Shown: positions 29,605-40,310, counted from the stretch's first letter. The stretch is DNA of 64,000 nucleotides from Pararge aegeria (GCF_905163445.1 NC_053195.1:3152501-3216500); one strand, 5' to 3'. Notes: generated by a model not told the origin, from the sequence alone. Made by a program: numbers and translations.

Positions 29605-29912
29605 ACCAACAAAAGGTTCGGCCCACAACAGGGCTCGGGTCTCCTCCCACAATGAGAATTATTTAGGCCGTTCTCGACAACGCCGGCCCAGTCCGGATTG
29701 GTGGACTCCGCACGCCCTTGAGAAAATTACGTTGAACTCTCAGGCATCCTTACGACGTTTTCCTTCACTGTTGAAACAAGTTATATTTTAATTGCTTAAA
29801 GCGTACATAATAACTTAAAAAATTTAGTTAAGATGCGTGCTGGATTTTGAACTCCGCCCCTCGAAAGTGAAGCCGAAGTTCTAACTATTAGGCAATCACC
29901 TCTTCAGATTAA
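29605..29912 (-). mobile_element. SINE-B copy
   Basis: GGCCCACAACAGGGCTCGGG, CGGATTGGTGGACTCCGC, CCTTCACTGTTGAAACAAG and GAACTCCGCCCCTCGAAAGTG, ending AGGCAATCACCTC. Confidence 0.85.
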
Positions 29913-29925
29913 AATTAAGGCATGC

Positions 29926-30212
29926 GTTACCTCAGAATGTATTAGGAATGAAAATTAAGCTTAATTTGCTATACTCCGCGAACAGCAGGAGAATCTGTAT
30001 GGTGTAATTTATAATGTCTTCAATCCTTATACACCAAACAGATTTTCGGCAATGTACTCTAACTGTTGAGGGTATAAAGATTGAAAAAATTATAAATAAC
30101 ACGACACAGATTCTTCTGATTTTCGCGGATTATGGCAAATTAAGCTTAATTTTCGTATATCATGGAATTTTGCAAAGTAACGCCTGCTTCTATCCAATGT
30201 TACCTCAGAATG
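29926..30212 (-). mobile_element. PAL element with 14-bp target duplication
   Basis: The element is 29940-30198 on the minus strand, beginning with the TTGGATAGAAGCAGGCGTTA extension at its right end. Both arms are present (GCAGGAGAATCTGTATGG left, CACAGATTCTTCTGATTTTC right, more diverged). The 14-base GTTACCTCAGAATG lies on both sides without mismatch (29926-29939 and 30199-30212). The centre keeps the TACATTGCCGAAAATCTGTTTGG part but the ribozyme core is lost. A 14-bp duplication is typical of reverse-transcription-based insertion rather than DNA transposases. Confidence 0.8.
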
Positions 30213-30214
30213 CT

Positions 30215-30640
30215 TAAAAAAACCAAGTAGCTGAAGAAAATTAAGACCAATTAATATTTTAAAATACAAAGAAACTTGTTAAACATTATTGATTCTAATA
30301 TAAAATTGCACTTAAACACGCTCATGTGTAATTTTTATTACATATACAAATATCTCCTTCTCATGTTATATCTTTCTGCTCCCTCTCATATCGAAATCCT
30401 TCATTACGAGGAATACTACTTGATATTCATAAATCAACATCGAGCTACAGGTTCTTAATTGACAGGAAATTTTGATCTTTTAAATAGAGCTAATCTAGAA
30501 CAATTCCAGAGAAAATTCAAAAATTATGAATTCCCAAATTTCTCCCTACCGAGAATAGTACCGAGGACCTCCACTTATAAGACCACAGCAATCACCATTT
30601 CGTCACGGAGGCCGTCGAAATCTAAAATAAAAATTATCGA
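30215..30640. other. Unassigned
   Basis: Two short frames (30276-30458, 30459-30647) have no recognised domain. AT-rich. Confidence 0.35.
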
Positions 30641-30649
30641 GTCTTAAAA

Positions 30650-30945
30650 AGAAATGTCCCCAGACAACCAATATACATGTCCGCACTACCGCAAGCGACG
30701 CCACGGGTGTGTTCATCGCTTCTGGCGCGCGTTTCGTCCGCAATAAATATTCGCGTTTTTCTCAATTTTCGCGTCCAATCTCTGTTGTAATTTTCGCACC
30801 GGGTCACTGGGTCTACGGCTATTTTCGAAAATCTATTTTATTTAGCACGCTGCGTGCGAATTCAAGAGCGTTTTATTGTTGGAAAATTACAATTGGTGTT
30901 GATCGCACACTGCCGCAACAGCCGCAAAATGTTTAGGAGCCGTAG
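30650..30945. other. GC-richer unassigned block
   Basis: CGCAAGCGACGCCACGGGTG, GCTTCTGGCGCGCGTTTCGT and CTGCCGCAACAGCCGC with a 75-codon open frame (30709-30936) that has no recognisable domain. No repeat match in the window. Possibly a 5'UTR or promoter fragment, or an unlisted repeat; I cannot decide. Confidence 0.25.
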
Positions 30946-30946
30946 A

Positions 30947-31000
30947 ACCTCCCTGGCGTAGCGGTAAAGCCTCTGTATCACCTGTGGAAAGTGACAAAAG
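30947..31000 (+). mobile_element. SINE-C-like tRNA head fragment
   Basis: CCTCCCTGGCGTAGCGGTAA, AGCCTCTGTATC resembles the SINE-C head (CTTCCTGGCGCAGCGGTAAG at 45982), A box only. Confidence 0.4.
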
Positions 31001-31009
31001 AAAATTAGC

Positions 31010-31735
31010 GCTGCATGATCCCACTGCATTGCTCATGCAGTAAAATAAAGAGCTGGCACCTTTTTCTAGGTTGTGCCACACAGAACATACGTTCGTCATT
31101 AGTATAATGGTGGCGCAATGTAAACATATTTTTTTCTTTAGTCCGTCTTTTCTTTCTTAGCACCAATGCCGCTGGCAATCTTTTACTGTTTGAGCCCTCG
31201 TCAACAATTTAGCACAGAACGGAAAGTCGTAAGCTGCCTCCTGTGACAGGCATCCAACGTCCGTCCACCAGCTATGTTTATTTCAACGTTTAACTTGAGT
31301 AAAATGGGTAAAACCCACCATCTCGCTTTAGCAAAAAGGAGAGTCTAAGCTCAAAGTCTTTGCTGTGATTCAGAATGCCTGTGCCCAGCATTACGATTTA
31401 AGAAGATGATAACACCTCTTGCGGCCTAGCAGCAGTGTGTGAACATCTTATCTTGCGATATTCCGTCTCCACGATAAGATTTATTGCAATTGTAATTTTT
31501 TTTCTGAAACACGTGAGAAGATGAAAATGTTTCATGGCCTATTGCTTTTTTTTTTGTTATGAGTCACGTTGTTTATTTTTTACCTGCCTGCGGAATGCTA
31601 TCCGTATCCAAGTTTGTAAGTGTGGATGCCATACAGGATTTCTGTCTCTTTCCCACTTTCTTAAATATGTATTTTTTTTAATAAGTGACCAATAGATATT
31701 TCCGTGGCAAAAGCAAAAACAAAAGCCCTAATATA
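31010..31735. other. No recognisable feature
   Basis: No ORF or repeat match that I can support. Confidence 0.35.
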
Positions 31736-31744
31736 ACATCATCA

Positions 31745-31925
31745 TCTTGATTTTCACCATTCTCAGCCTAAAAACGTTCCACTGGACTCCCTTCTCTTGG
31801 TTGGAGAGAGGGATTTTGAACATTGGCCCACCACGGTGTTCCAATGCGGGTTTGTGTGTCTGGCCTTGATGGACAACGCCACCTTCTAAACTCCGGGCTG
31901 ATACTCAAAATTTCTTGACAGGAAC
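31745..31925 (-). mobile_element. SINE-D fragment
   Basis: GTGTTCCAATGCGGGTTTGTG, GACAACGCCACCTTCTAA and ACTCCGGGCTGATACTC match the same blocks, in the same order, at 49850-49985. No head is preserved. Confidence 0.5.
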
Positions 31926-31929
31926 ATGA

Positions 31930-32345
31930 AAATATATCTAATTAATTTTGGCTACAAAGAAATCCGCTTTAAATCAGTCTAGTCGTCATTCAGAAAAAGC
32001 GTTATAACCAAACACATTGACATACCGTCTCCACTATTTCGTTGATAAAATATCTATGCAATCTTCTGTGTCAACATTAAGTCATAGCCTCGTACTGAAA
32101 CGCTAAATGTCTCGGTGGGTATGGTAAAAAAGTAAAAGCAGTTTTAAGTGTAATATATGATCGGCTAGCTAGGGATTGAAAAGAAAATGGGACGCAAAGT
32201 TAGCGGAGTTCGAGAAAACAGTGCGACTTTAGCTTTTAGACCACTTTATATTCATCATTCTCTTTATTCTATTCGACTTGACTACGGTTCGCACTAAACC
32301 GAAAAAAATATTCTCTTGCTAACTTAGTTGAGTGCATTCAAATTA
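31930..32345. other. No recognisable feature
   Basis: AT-rich, nothing supported. Confidence 0.35.
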
Positions 32346-32354
32346 ACTGCGCTG

Positions 32355-32515
32355 CTTTATAGAAAAGAGCAACTACTGAGTTTCTTGCCGGCTCTTCTCG
32401 GTAGAATCTGCTTTCCGAACCGGTGGTAGAGTCACACAAACATGCATACTTGACGTTTCAAAAGTGCTTATAAAGTAGGCCTACTTGAAATAAATGAATT
32501 TGAATTTGAATTTAT
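32355..32515 (+). mobile_element. LINE-J 3'UTR fragment
   Basis: AAAAGAGCAACTACTGAGTT, CCGAACCGGTGGTAGAGTCA, TACTTGACGTTTCAAAAGTG, and a well preserved AAATAAATGAATTTGAATTTGAATTT tail. Confidence 0.85.
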
Positions 32516-32639
32516 AAATTCTTTAGCCGTGAGCGCAGCTTGCATTAGGCTCTAAGCAAGTATGGGATTAACATATTATGTAGACAGACATTTTTGTAAG
32601 AATCCTGCAAGGCTAGCAATTTTTTTTAAATCAAATCTT

Positions 32640-32825
32640 TTTCAAGATCGGGGTTTTTTTCTCCTTTACAGAGCTTCCGCTGCGTGCGCTGCGTAAACGG
32701 TTAAAGTTTCGATAAAATCATGTATAAAAATAGTTGTTTGATACATATATAAACAAGTCTGCTACAACATATGTTAAGATTTTAAGGTGGACTTAAAAGC
32801 GGACCAAGTCGCTAGGGACCGCTAG
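32640..32825 (+). mobile_element. Helitron-like element, CTAG end
   Basis: GAGCTTCCGCTGCGTGCGCT, GCGTAAACGGTTAAAGTTTC, and the tip AAGTCGCTAGGGACCGCTAG at 32825, followed by T. Same family as 37865-38140. Confidence 0.55.
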
Positions 32826-32839
32826 TTTAAAATATAAAG

Positions 32840-33550
32840 AGAACCTATGTTTTATCCGTCTCAAGCTCTCAGTATCTCTGTGCCTTCCGCTAAAATCTCT
32901 GGGAAATTAACAGAAGTAAATAGCTTAATTTATTGAATTCAACAATCATATTTGAGCTTTAAGTCCGAAAACATAGACATGCGTTATGAATTTCACTTAA
33001 AATCCTTCTTTGCTCACACCGATATTTTACCCCTAAATAACCAACTGCATACATCTTCTGATTCCACTAGCTATTTCCCGAGGATTCGTCTGCGTGGAGT
33101 TACAATAAGCTTAAGAATTGCGAAAGTTTCGCTCCAATCATTCAGTTGGAAAGCAAATATTTAAAGCCAAGGATTTTTTAAGAATCGCCACTCCAACACC
33201 AGTAAATACCTACTAGAAGTAGACATTAACACATTTTTAATCGCTCGTCTAATTCTAGTACAGATAAACGCTCGCAGTAAAAACGGGTTCAAAGCGTTTC
33301 TTGTGAAACAACTAAAACTGCGATCACGTGCTATGAAGTATGATATAATTTATCACCGGTGGGCGGCCAACCTAAGCTAGGTGAATGGGTGGTGTGGAAT
33401 TTCCCAAAGCAACGCCAGACGAGAATAGCGCCATGGCGCGCTCGCGGTGACGTTGTCTTCAAATATGGATAAGAGCACAGTCTACCCTAAAACTGTTCAG
33501 GACTTTATCATGTCGTATATCTAGCCATCAGTAAACCCATAAATTAAAGA
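32840..33550. other. No recognisable feature
   Basis: The open frame 32952-33164 has no recognised domain. GCGGCCAACCTAAGCTAGG at 33363 starts a slightly GC-richer patch to 33470. Confidence 0.35.
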
Positions 33551-33555
33551 AATAA

Positions 33556-33800
33556 CTAGCTGCGCCCCACGTTGTTACCCACGAATAAGTGAAGATTTAG
33601 TTTTGTGTTTTGTTAGGACGTTTAGGTGTACGCATGTTCCTGTAAGTTTTACAGGAACCCTTGGAAATTTGATGTTTTTCACTCGATCTGTTGTATAGTA
33701 GGATTCATATAAGCATAGTATCCAAGATGCTGGTAATGCCCCTAAGAACCAAACTAATTCTTTGTCCAAGGTCAGGTCAAGGAGTACGCTTTTTGAAAAT
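33556..33800 (-). mobile_element. Helitron-like tip and adjacent sequence
   Basis: CTAGCTGCGCCCCACGTTGT at the low end is the reverse complement of a Helitron-type 3' tip. Only the tip supports the call; the right boundary is uncertain. Confidence 0.4.
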
Positions 33801-33990
33801 CTTTAACAAAACTCTGCCCTTAGAGAAAATCGCAAAGCAGAGACGCCAGAAGACTGAAAAATTAAGCTTTACCTAGGTCTTCATATTTGCGCTTCTTGAC
33901 CTGCTCGTCATTCATAGGTGCCTCACCCACCATCTGAGAAATCACCGAAGTGTGTTATCTCACAAATTAAATGTCGTCAATCAGCACACT

Positions 33991-34373
33991 ATGAGAATTA
34001 AGCTTAATTCACTATCGTCCGCGAAAAGCAGGAGAATCTGTATAGTGTATTTTATAATTTCTTCAATCCTTGTACTGCACACCAAACAGATCTTCGGCAA
34101 TGTTACTCGTTTACTCTACGTTTCGCTCCGAAACCGGACCATCCTCAGGAGATGTTGACTTTACAGTTAATTAAGTTAAACAATTATTCCATTTATTTAT
34201 TATTACATTGTAAATTCAACATCTCCTGAGGATGCGGAGTGTAAGGATTGAAGAAATTATAAATTACACCTTACAGATTCTCCTGCTTTTCGCGAAGTAT
34301 AGCAAATGAAGCTTAATTTTCATAATACTCGTATATCATGGAATTCCGCGAAGTAACGCTTGCTTCTATCCAA
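33991..34373 (-). mobile_element. PAL element, longest copy, inverted centre
   Basis: On the minus strand: extension TTGGATAGAAGCAAGCGTTA at 34373, arm with AAGCAGGAGAATCTGTAAGG, a partial centre (CACTCCGCATCCTCAGGAGA, TGTTGAATTTACAATG). Then an AT-rich pivot (about 34170-34200), a second centre containing the hammerhead motif, and the closing arm to 33991. The central CTGAGGAT sequence is present on both strands, so the element is a head-to-head pair of half-elements. No convincing target duplication (only a short TCAATC match on both sides). Confidence 0.75.
34113..34152 (-). ncRNA. Hammerhead motif lacking stem III bases
   Basis: Minus strand: CTC before CTGAGGA (34142-34148), stem II GGTCCG/CGGAGC with loop GTTT and one opposed mismatch, GAAACG, then TAGAG. 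Compared with 54934-54977, four bases of stem III/loop are deleted. The catalytic core letters are intact, but the loss of stem III would be expected to prevent single-copy cleavage. Confidence 0.55.
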
Positions 34374-34446
34374 TAATCAATCTAATCTATACCTTATTTA
34401 GATATGCTGATCGCTTTCCTTGGCATCAATTGCTTATTAGACTGTC

Positions 34447-34774
34447 TAGTTGGAGTATCATTATCATCATCACATAAACCCATTACGGGCCGACTACATA
34501 GCACGGGTCTCCTTCAACAATGAGATGGGGTTAAGTCCGTAGTCCACCACGCTGGTCCAGTGCGGATTGGTGGACTCGACACGCCTTTGAGAACATTATG
34601 AAGAACTCTCAAGCATGGAGGTTTCCTCAGTTTGTTTTCCTTCACCGTGGAAGAAGGTTATATTTTATTTAAAACGGCAGAATTTAGAAAAGTTAGAGGG
34701 GCATGCTAATAATTCGAACTCGGCCCCCCGAAAGTAAAGTCGAGCGCTATCACCGCTTCATATAGTTGGAGTAT
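34447..34774 (-). mobile_element. SINE-B with 12-bp target duplication
   Basis: The element is 34459-34762 (CATTATCATCATCACATAAA ... GCCCCCCGAAAGTAAAGTCG, ATCACCGCTTCA). TAGTTGGAGTAT flanks it at 34447-34458 and 34763-34774. Nearly full length. Confidence 0.88.
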
Positions 34775-35105
34775 AATAATAATAATAATAAGCATTCAAA
34801 AGCCCCGCAAGCGGAGGGTGGAAGTTTTTTTTTTATAAATTTTTAATAGTGGTTTTTAATTTATTCTTAAGCATTGTTAATAATTTAAAAAAATAAAAAG
34901 AAAAATAATAAATGATAGAAAATAATAATAATAATAATAGCTTTATTATTCCTTACAACGGTTTACATATTATTTTAAATGGATTCTAAATTTACATAAT
35001 TAAATTGTAAATACAACAAATGTTTAGGTTAGTAATTTTTCTTAAAACTATGTTAGATTTAATATTTGTTGTAAGGACCGCATTTGGAAAGCCTAGTTGG
35101 AGTAT
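34775..35105 (-). mobile_element. Retroposon tail inserted beside SINE-B
   Basis: 34775-35093 begins with ATA-repeat and CCCCGCAAGCGGAGGGTGG, and contains a second (AATAAT)n block and TTCCTTACAACGGTTTAC ... TTGTTGTAAGGACCGC. It is followed by a third TAGTTGGAGTAT at 35094-35105. The tail-like ATT repeats on the plus strand suggest a minus-strand retroposon. Family not recognised. Confidence 0.6.
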
Positions 35106-35109
35106 ACTG

Positions 35110-35695
35110 GTTAGATATTCAATGAAAGATCACAGATTAAAATAGTGCGCTAGATCAAAAAATTGCAAATGGTGTTAGAAAATTGTTGAGTTAGGAAATC
35201 CGTGCTGTCTAATTGTTTAACGGGCGCGTTTATTTTAACTTTAACATGATAATCGTCACCACATGCCAACCCGCATTAATGAGCGTGGACGATCTAAACT
35301 CTCAATTCCGTTATCATAAAATGACAAAACCATGTTGATGTTAAAAATTTCCAAGCTTAGCTTATGTCACGGAAGAAAATTCTCACAAACATAAATTATC
35401 AAAATATGAAAGACTCATTATGCAGCAGCTATAAAAAACCATTTTCACCTCGATCGTTACCCTAATTTTGAGTAGTTTTTATATTTCCACACGCCCAAGT
35501 TGTGTTTTGCCTTTGATGTGCCTTTTTAATAACTGCATGACAGACGGTGCTATATCAAAAATATAGAGAATTCTCTTAATATTTACCAGTTTTCACACTC
35601 AATAAATCTGTGATAATTCGAAACTAGGTTTATAAATGATGCCCGCTGTTTTATATTCACGCTGAATTTTAAAGTGATTATGTAACACTTTCCAT
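35110..35695. other. No recognisable feature
   Basis: AT-rich, no family match. Confidence 0.35.
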
Positions 35696-35699
35696 CAAA

Positions 35700-35795
35700 G
35701 CTAAGGAAAATGCCACAAGACAGTGGTATTCGGAACTCGCTACAAAATACCTACCTATGTCCAGCAATGGTTGACGATTTTTTTTCTTCGCCTGG
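35700..35795 (+). mobile_element. RTE-like LINE fragment
   Basis: CACAAGACAGTGGTATTCGG, AACTCGCTACAAAATACCTA, CCTATGTCCAGCAATGGTTG correspond to the decayed C-terminal coding end and stop region of the RTE-like elements at 8700 and 43490. Confidence 0.6.
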
Positions 35796-35799
35796 TAGT

Positions 35800-37400
35800 A
35801 AGTTCCACACATAACACCCCAGAGGGGTTCTTTTGGACGTTGTCTTTGGGACGTTAGTTCCCAAGTCCCAAAGACTACCCGGCACCGGAAAACGTACCAT
35901 CGGTTAATCTCTCTGTAGATCGGCAGATGAAATTAAACGAGTTGCAGGAAGCCGCTGGGTACATATGTTACATGCACATCGTGTGTAAAATTCTTACACA
36001 ATCTCAAAAGTGGCCAGGAATAAACACCGATAGTTTGAAACGACAATGAAATAGAAAGGCAAATGAGATCTCAATGAATGTATTGTTTACCACAAATACA
36101 TGCCCCCGTATTTGGCTGTAAGAAATACGTACCAGGTAGGCGCGGTCCGCTGCTGCGACAGAATTGAAATAACCTTTGAAGGTAGACTTCCGACGCGACT
36201 GTCTTAAATAACTGAACTCACCCAAAACGTGGGTTGACAAAAATAAGAGTGACTTTATCGTTTCTTGGAATCCGAGTAAAATTTATGCAAACCTATGTTA
36301 CCATATGCCATCGAACATTGAATGATGATCTATGTATTTATTCACAAGGCGGGGCCAACCTGCAAACCTCTTAAGATCTTTTATAATCAAGACATCTTAT
36401 AAGCATCTTATTAAATAGCTTCTAATATTAACACCAGAAGCAGTAGAAGCTCCGTTCGTATGCAACCCGTGGTATTTACTTAGCACATGCTCTATAGACG
36501 TTTCCGTCTTCTTACACGCTCTATATGTAAAATAAGGAAAAAAAATTAAGAAATCCGTAGAAGAAACAGAGTTTTACTAGCTTGGCGTGTAGCGAAGCTA
36601 AAATGGCAATAGGCTGTCCAGACGTTCGACGGACGTTTTGATCCCAAGTAAAAGATTATTGCTTTTACAAGTTAATTTTTATCTATAATAAGTCAAAAAA
36701 AATTGATTTAAATGATTTATTATACTAATAATTACTTTTTCTTAAAATGAATAAGAAAACGTAGTTATTCGAGAAAATATAGGTTGCTTAATTTACCGCC
36801 TAATATTTTGCTATTTCCTATATCCAGGCAAAGACCGCTACTATGTGATAGATGCTGTCTTTGTAACCCACCTTTTTTTGGATACTGTTTTTCTATACGT
36901 ATATGTCCTTATCTTGTTCGGATTTACGAATAAAAATTTCTAATGGCTTTCGAATTATTACTGGATGAGATACTGCCTTACGACTGTCGCACCTAAGGTC
37001 TGACGTATGCAAAAGAAACACGGAAGCTAATTATGCGCAGTTAGCAACGAATCTAGTGTCAAAACTATTCGGTGGATAGGTCAGTTAGTGAACTTTATGT
37101 GTCGATAAAATGTAAAGCAGTTTTATATGACGCCGTAAAAATCTAAATTAGCATAGAATCGTCTTGCGATGCTCTCAATCTGTCGAGAGATTCATGTTTG
37201 CAGACAAGATTTTGTGTTGGTAATACGCTCTAGTTTCATTTATTGGTTTTCGATAGCAGGCTTGTATTGGGTTATTTTTGTTTTGGCTGATTTATAATCA
37301 GTTCCATAATGATTTATGTCTACTAGCGGTCGCCTAGTGGTCGAAATTCTACCATAATTAAAGATTATGCTTCTTATATCGTAGATTTCGCTAAGTCTTC
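35800..37400. other. Longest stretch without a recognised element
   Basis: 1.6 kb without a repeat-family match. A 78-codon frame (36004-36240, minus) has no domain. A short inverted pair TTTGGGACGTTAGTTCCCAAGTCCCAAA lies at 35846-35873. ACTAGCTTGGCGTGTAGCGAAGCTAAA at 36578 is a weak Helitron-tip resemblance. If host regulatory sequence exists in the window, this is one candidate region. Confidence 0.35.
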
Positions 37401-37411
37401 ATTGTTAAAGC

Positions 37412-37609
37412 CTGGAAAAAATTATAGTTACGGGCAACACCGAAGGCAAAAGTCCTAGAGGCCGGTCCCAAACAAGATGGGCAGACCAGCTGAAAAAATC
37501 AAATTCAGACCGCTTCTATCAAATCGCAAAAATGGCCTCCAACAGAAGTCGATGGAGACAGTTTACCAACGCGAAGTTAAGATCTCACCAGGACCACGAT
37601 CTTCAGTGA
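37412..37609 (+). CDS. LINE RT C-terminal fragment (RWADQ type)
   Basis: An in-frame run of 66 codons ending at TGA 37607-37609, without an initiating methionine. It translates to ...GNTEGKSPRGRSQTRWADQL, KKSNSDRFYQIAKMASNRSR, WRQFTNAKLRSHQDHDLQ. The R-G-R-x-x-x-R-W-x-D and S-R-W-R-x-F order is the extreme C-terminus of RTE-type and related LINE polymerases. All upstream domains are missing. A second copy with small indels lies at 51119-51282 on the minus strand. Retroelement relic, not a host gene. Confidence 0.75.
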   Translation: MEKIIVTGNTEGKSPRGRSQTRWADQLKKSNSDRFYQIAKMASNRSRWRQFTNAKLRSHQDHDLQ

Positions 37610-37864
37610 TGAAGGAACAACCATAGAGAGAGACATTGTTAATTTGTCTTATGTCATTACTGAAGAAGAGAATATAAGCCTGTGTTTTATATACATGGTA
37701 GTATTTGTATTTTTTATTGATTCAATGATTTTTTACTCATAATTAAAAAAAAATATGAGCACAAAATAAAAGTCTGCACTCCTTCTCTACATAAACTTTA
37801 AGTTTTAACTAAAGTAACAGTTGGATTACTAATAGATAAATAAATAAAATAACTCTTACACTAA

Positions 37865-38140
37865 TGTAAGAAGCTGAAGAGTTTGTTTGTTTACTTGAAC
37901 GCAATGATCTAGGAACTACTGGTCCGATTTGAAAAATTCTTTCCGTGTTGGGTAGCCCATTTATCGAGGAAAGCTTATAATATATATATAATATTTAACG
38001 CTAAGTACAAGTAGCATAGCACCAAGAAATAATGTTTCAAAATTGGGGTTTTTTTCTTTTTGGTAGCGTTCGCTATGTGCGCTGCGTAAACGGTTAAAGA
38101 TTTGATAATATCGTGAATGATAATGTTGTTCCCCTTTAAA
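37865..38140 (+). mobile_element. Helitron-like element, 3' end missing
   Basis: GAGTTTGTTTGTTTACTTGA, GATCTAGGAACTACTGGTCC, GGGTAGCCCATTTATCGAGG, AGCGTTCGCTATGTGCGCTG, GCGTAAACGGTTAAAGATTT. The best preserved 5' half of the family at 72-325 and 11365-11696. Confidence 0.6.
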
Positions 38141-38191
38141 AGTTCTAAAAATGTTCCGATTGCGTAATTACAGTCAAAAGGGGTACAAAGT

Positions 38192-38410
38192 TTTTAATTT
38201 CTGTATTTTCTCTGGTCTGGTCTGGTTTCGGCCGTGGCCACGCTACCGACAAAGACGTGCCGCTAAGCGATTTAGTGTTCCGGTGCGATGTCGCGTAGAA
38301 ACCGATTAGGGGTATGACTACCATACCCCCTAACAGGTTAGACCACTACCATCTTAGGCAGCATCATCACTTAACATCAGGTGTGATTGCAGTCGAGCGC
38401 TCATCTCTAA
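38192..38410 (+). mobile_element. SINE-C, headless
   Basis: TTTTTAATTTCTGTATTTTC, TCTGGTCTGGTTTCGGCCGTGG, ACAAAGACGTGCCGCTAAGC, GTGATTGCAGTCGAG. The 3' GGTGTGATTGCAGTC segment is shared with the jockey-type LINE tail at 10331-10405. Confidence 0.82.
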
Positions 38411-38419
38411 ACATTAAAA

Positions 38420-38910
38420 AATATATATTATTATAGGTATCTAGAGTAGAATTATAATTGTTACAAAATAACTTATAGAGGAGGAAGGAAGCGTATACCG
38501 CTAAAAATCGGTCCACGAAACCATTAATACGATTAGCATAATGACGGCGTAATATATTCATAGGGCCTCTCCGATCGCTTCCTCCAATACAATTTGTCGT
38601 TGAACAATGAGCGAGCGAGCGGTGCCCTCGGGTCGCCCTCCGCTGAGAACCTACGTCTCGTCCTACGCCCTTTGACACAGAATAAAAAAATAAACAGAAG
38701 CTGCGATTTCTCTTATGCTTTTTGATACAATACTATGCCTGCAACCTTAGCCTTTATATCTGGATAGGCTAACCAGTGCTGTACTGATGTTTGTTTTTTT
38801 TTTGTTTTTTTCATATTTCAGAGTCGGTCCGTTATAAACATCAACGAAATTGATTTCAGCGCTTTCATTGATTAACTGATGGTATTTTGTGGTTTCCCTC
38901 ATTATTATTT
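38420..38910. other. Unassigned
   Basis: Includes a GC-richer part (38560-38680, CGAGCGAGCGGTGCCCTCGG) inside an open minus-strand frame (38367-38678) that begins in SINE-C and has no recognised domain. Confidence 0.3.
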
Positions 38911-38914
38911 TTGC

Positions 38915-39235
38915 GACCTCTCTGGCGTAACAATGAGCGCTGTGAACCAGGTTGGAGGTCCCGTGTTCGATTCCCGGCAAGGATGATTTTGGAATTTATA
39001 ATTTCTGTATTTGGTCTGGTCTGGTCGGATTTCGGCCGTGGCTAGCTACCACTCTACCGACAAAGACGTCCCGCTAAGCGATTTAGTGATCCGGTTTTAT
39101 GTCGCGTAGAAACCGATTAGGGTATGACTACCATACTCCCTAACAGGTTAGCCCGCTACCATCTTAGACTGCATCATCACTTACCACCAGATGAGATTGC
39201 AGTCAAAAGCTAAATAGTAGTAAAAGAAAAAAAAT
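38915..39235 (+). mobile_element. SINE-C, full length
   Basis: Head CCTCTCTGGCGTAACAATGAGCGC with the B box GTGTTCGATTCCCGGC, linker GGAATTTATAATTTCTGTAT, middle TGGTCTGGTCTGGTCGGATT, then GTCGCGTAGAAACCGATTAGG, CCGCTACCATCTTAGACTGC, ACCAGATGAGATTGCAGTCA and an A-rich tail. Reference copy for this family: tRNA-like 5' part plus LINE-like 3' part. Confidence 0.88.
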
Positions 39236-39239
39236 AAAG

Positions 39240-39575
39240 AAACCTACACAACGAACTGTCACGGGACGTGAATACACTTAGGAAATAAAGTTATAACGAA
39301 TGAAAGATACGTTTGTGAAACTTATTCATTCAAATGTGTCGGCGTAGGTAAGCCCCATTTTGTTGATATTTTGACAAAAAAATAAAGAACGCCACTGAGC
39401 TAACACGACGACGTACTAATTGGTCCAGTTATACATCACGACAATAGAGAAGTTGAAAGAACATATAACATTAGACTGCGTCGATCTTAACTCATAACTT
39501 AACCACACTTAACACTGGAAGTTCCATTGACTTGTTCTGATTTGCTGAATTAAATTAAGTACTGGACTAAATAAA
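39240..39575. other. No recognisable feature
   Basis: Nothing supported. Confidence 0.35.
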
Positions 39576-39582
39576 TATAAAT

Positions 39583-39830
39583 ATATACTACGACAGTACA
39601 CACATCGCCATCTAGCCCCAAAGTAAGCGTAGCTTGTGTTATGGGTACTAAGATGACTGATGAATATTTTTATGAATAATATACATAAATACTTATAATA
39701 TACGGATAAACACCTAGACACTGAAAAACATTCATGATCATCACACAAACATTTTGCAGTTGTGGGAATCGAACCCACGGCCTTGGACTCAGAAAGCAGG
39801 GTCGCTGCCCACTACGCCAAAAGGCCGTCC
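39583..39830 (-). mobile_element. SINE-A copy
   Basis: Reverse-complement tail ACTACGACAGTACACACATC, GCCCCAAAGTAAGCGTAGCT, ATAAACACCTAGACACTGAA, B box GGGAATCGAACCCACGG, ending ACTACGCCAAAAGGCCGTCC. Confidence 0.9.
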
Positions 39831-39839
39831 GTTTACTTC

Positions 39840-40310
39840 ATACTTGATCTAATTGACACACTAAATTCATTGCATATCACCTCACATATCACTGACATAC
39901 GCATGTTTTGTCAATGTGAATTTAATTAAAGTGGCAATGAGAGGTCTTAATAAAATGCCATCATTTAAATTTTTTATTGCACTGTTTTATCATATTGTAT
40001 CTCTTATCGATATTCGAATAAACTTTTATGCTTATGTCAGTTTGTACAGAATTTGCATATTATATACTCTTTGACGTGCACACGCACCGGTTACCCTCTG
40101 AGAAGTCTCACAGAAGTCACAGATCGTCTGGATCTCAAGAGGTACTTTTGTCACACGTAAATTGAAATCGCGACATTGTTCAATGTCGTGTCGTCGTCGT
40201 TACCATTGACCTTAGAAAAAGTACCTACAAATGTTAGAATAATTTACTTACTCTTAATACATTTTCACTGGCAACTTTTTAAGAACAAAGATTTAGTTTA
40301 AAGTGTACGA
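39840..40310. other. No recognisable feature
   Basis: Nothing supported. Confidence 0.35.

Noticed and set aside
31085..31110. TTAGTATAATGGTGGCGC as a tRNA 5' part
   Set aside because: Resembles a tRNA D-arm, but no anticodon or T arm follows on either strand.
38367..38678. 103-codon minus frame
   Set aside because: Starts in SINE-C and runs into GC-richer DNA. No domain recognised; no support for translation.
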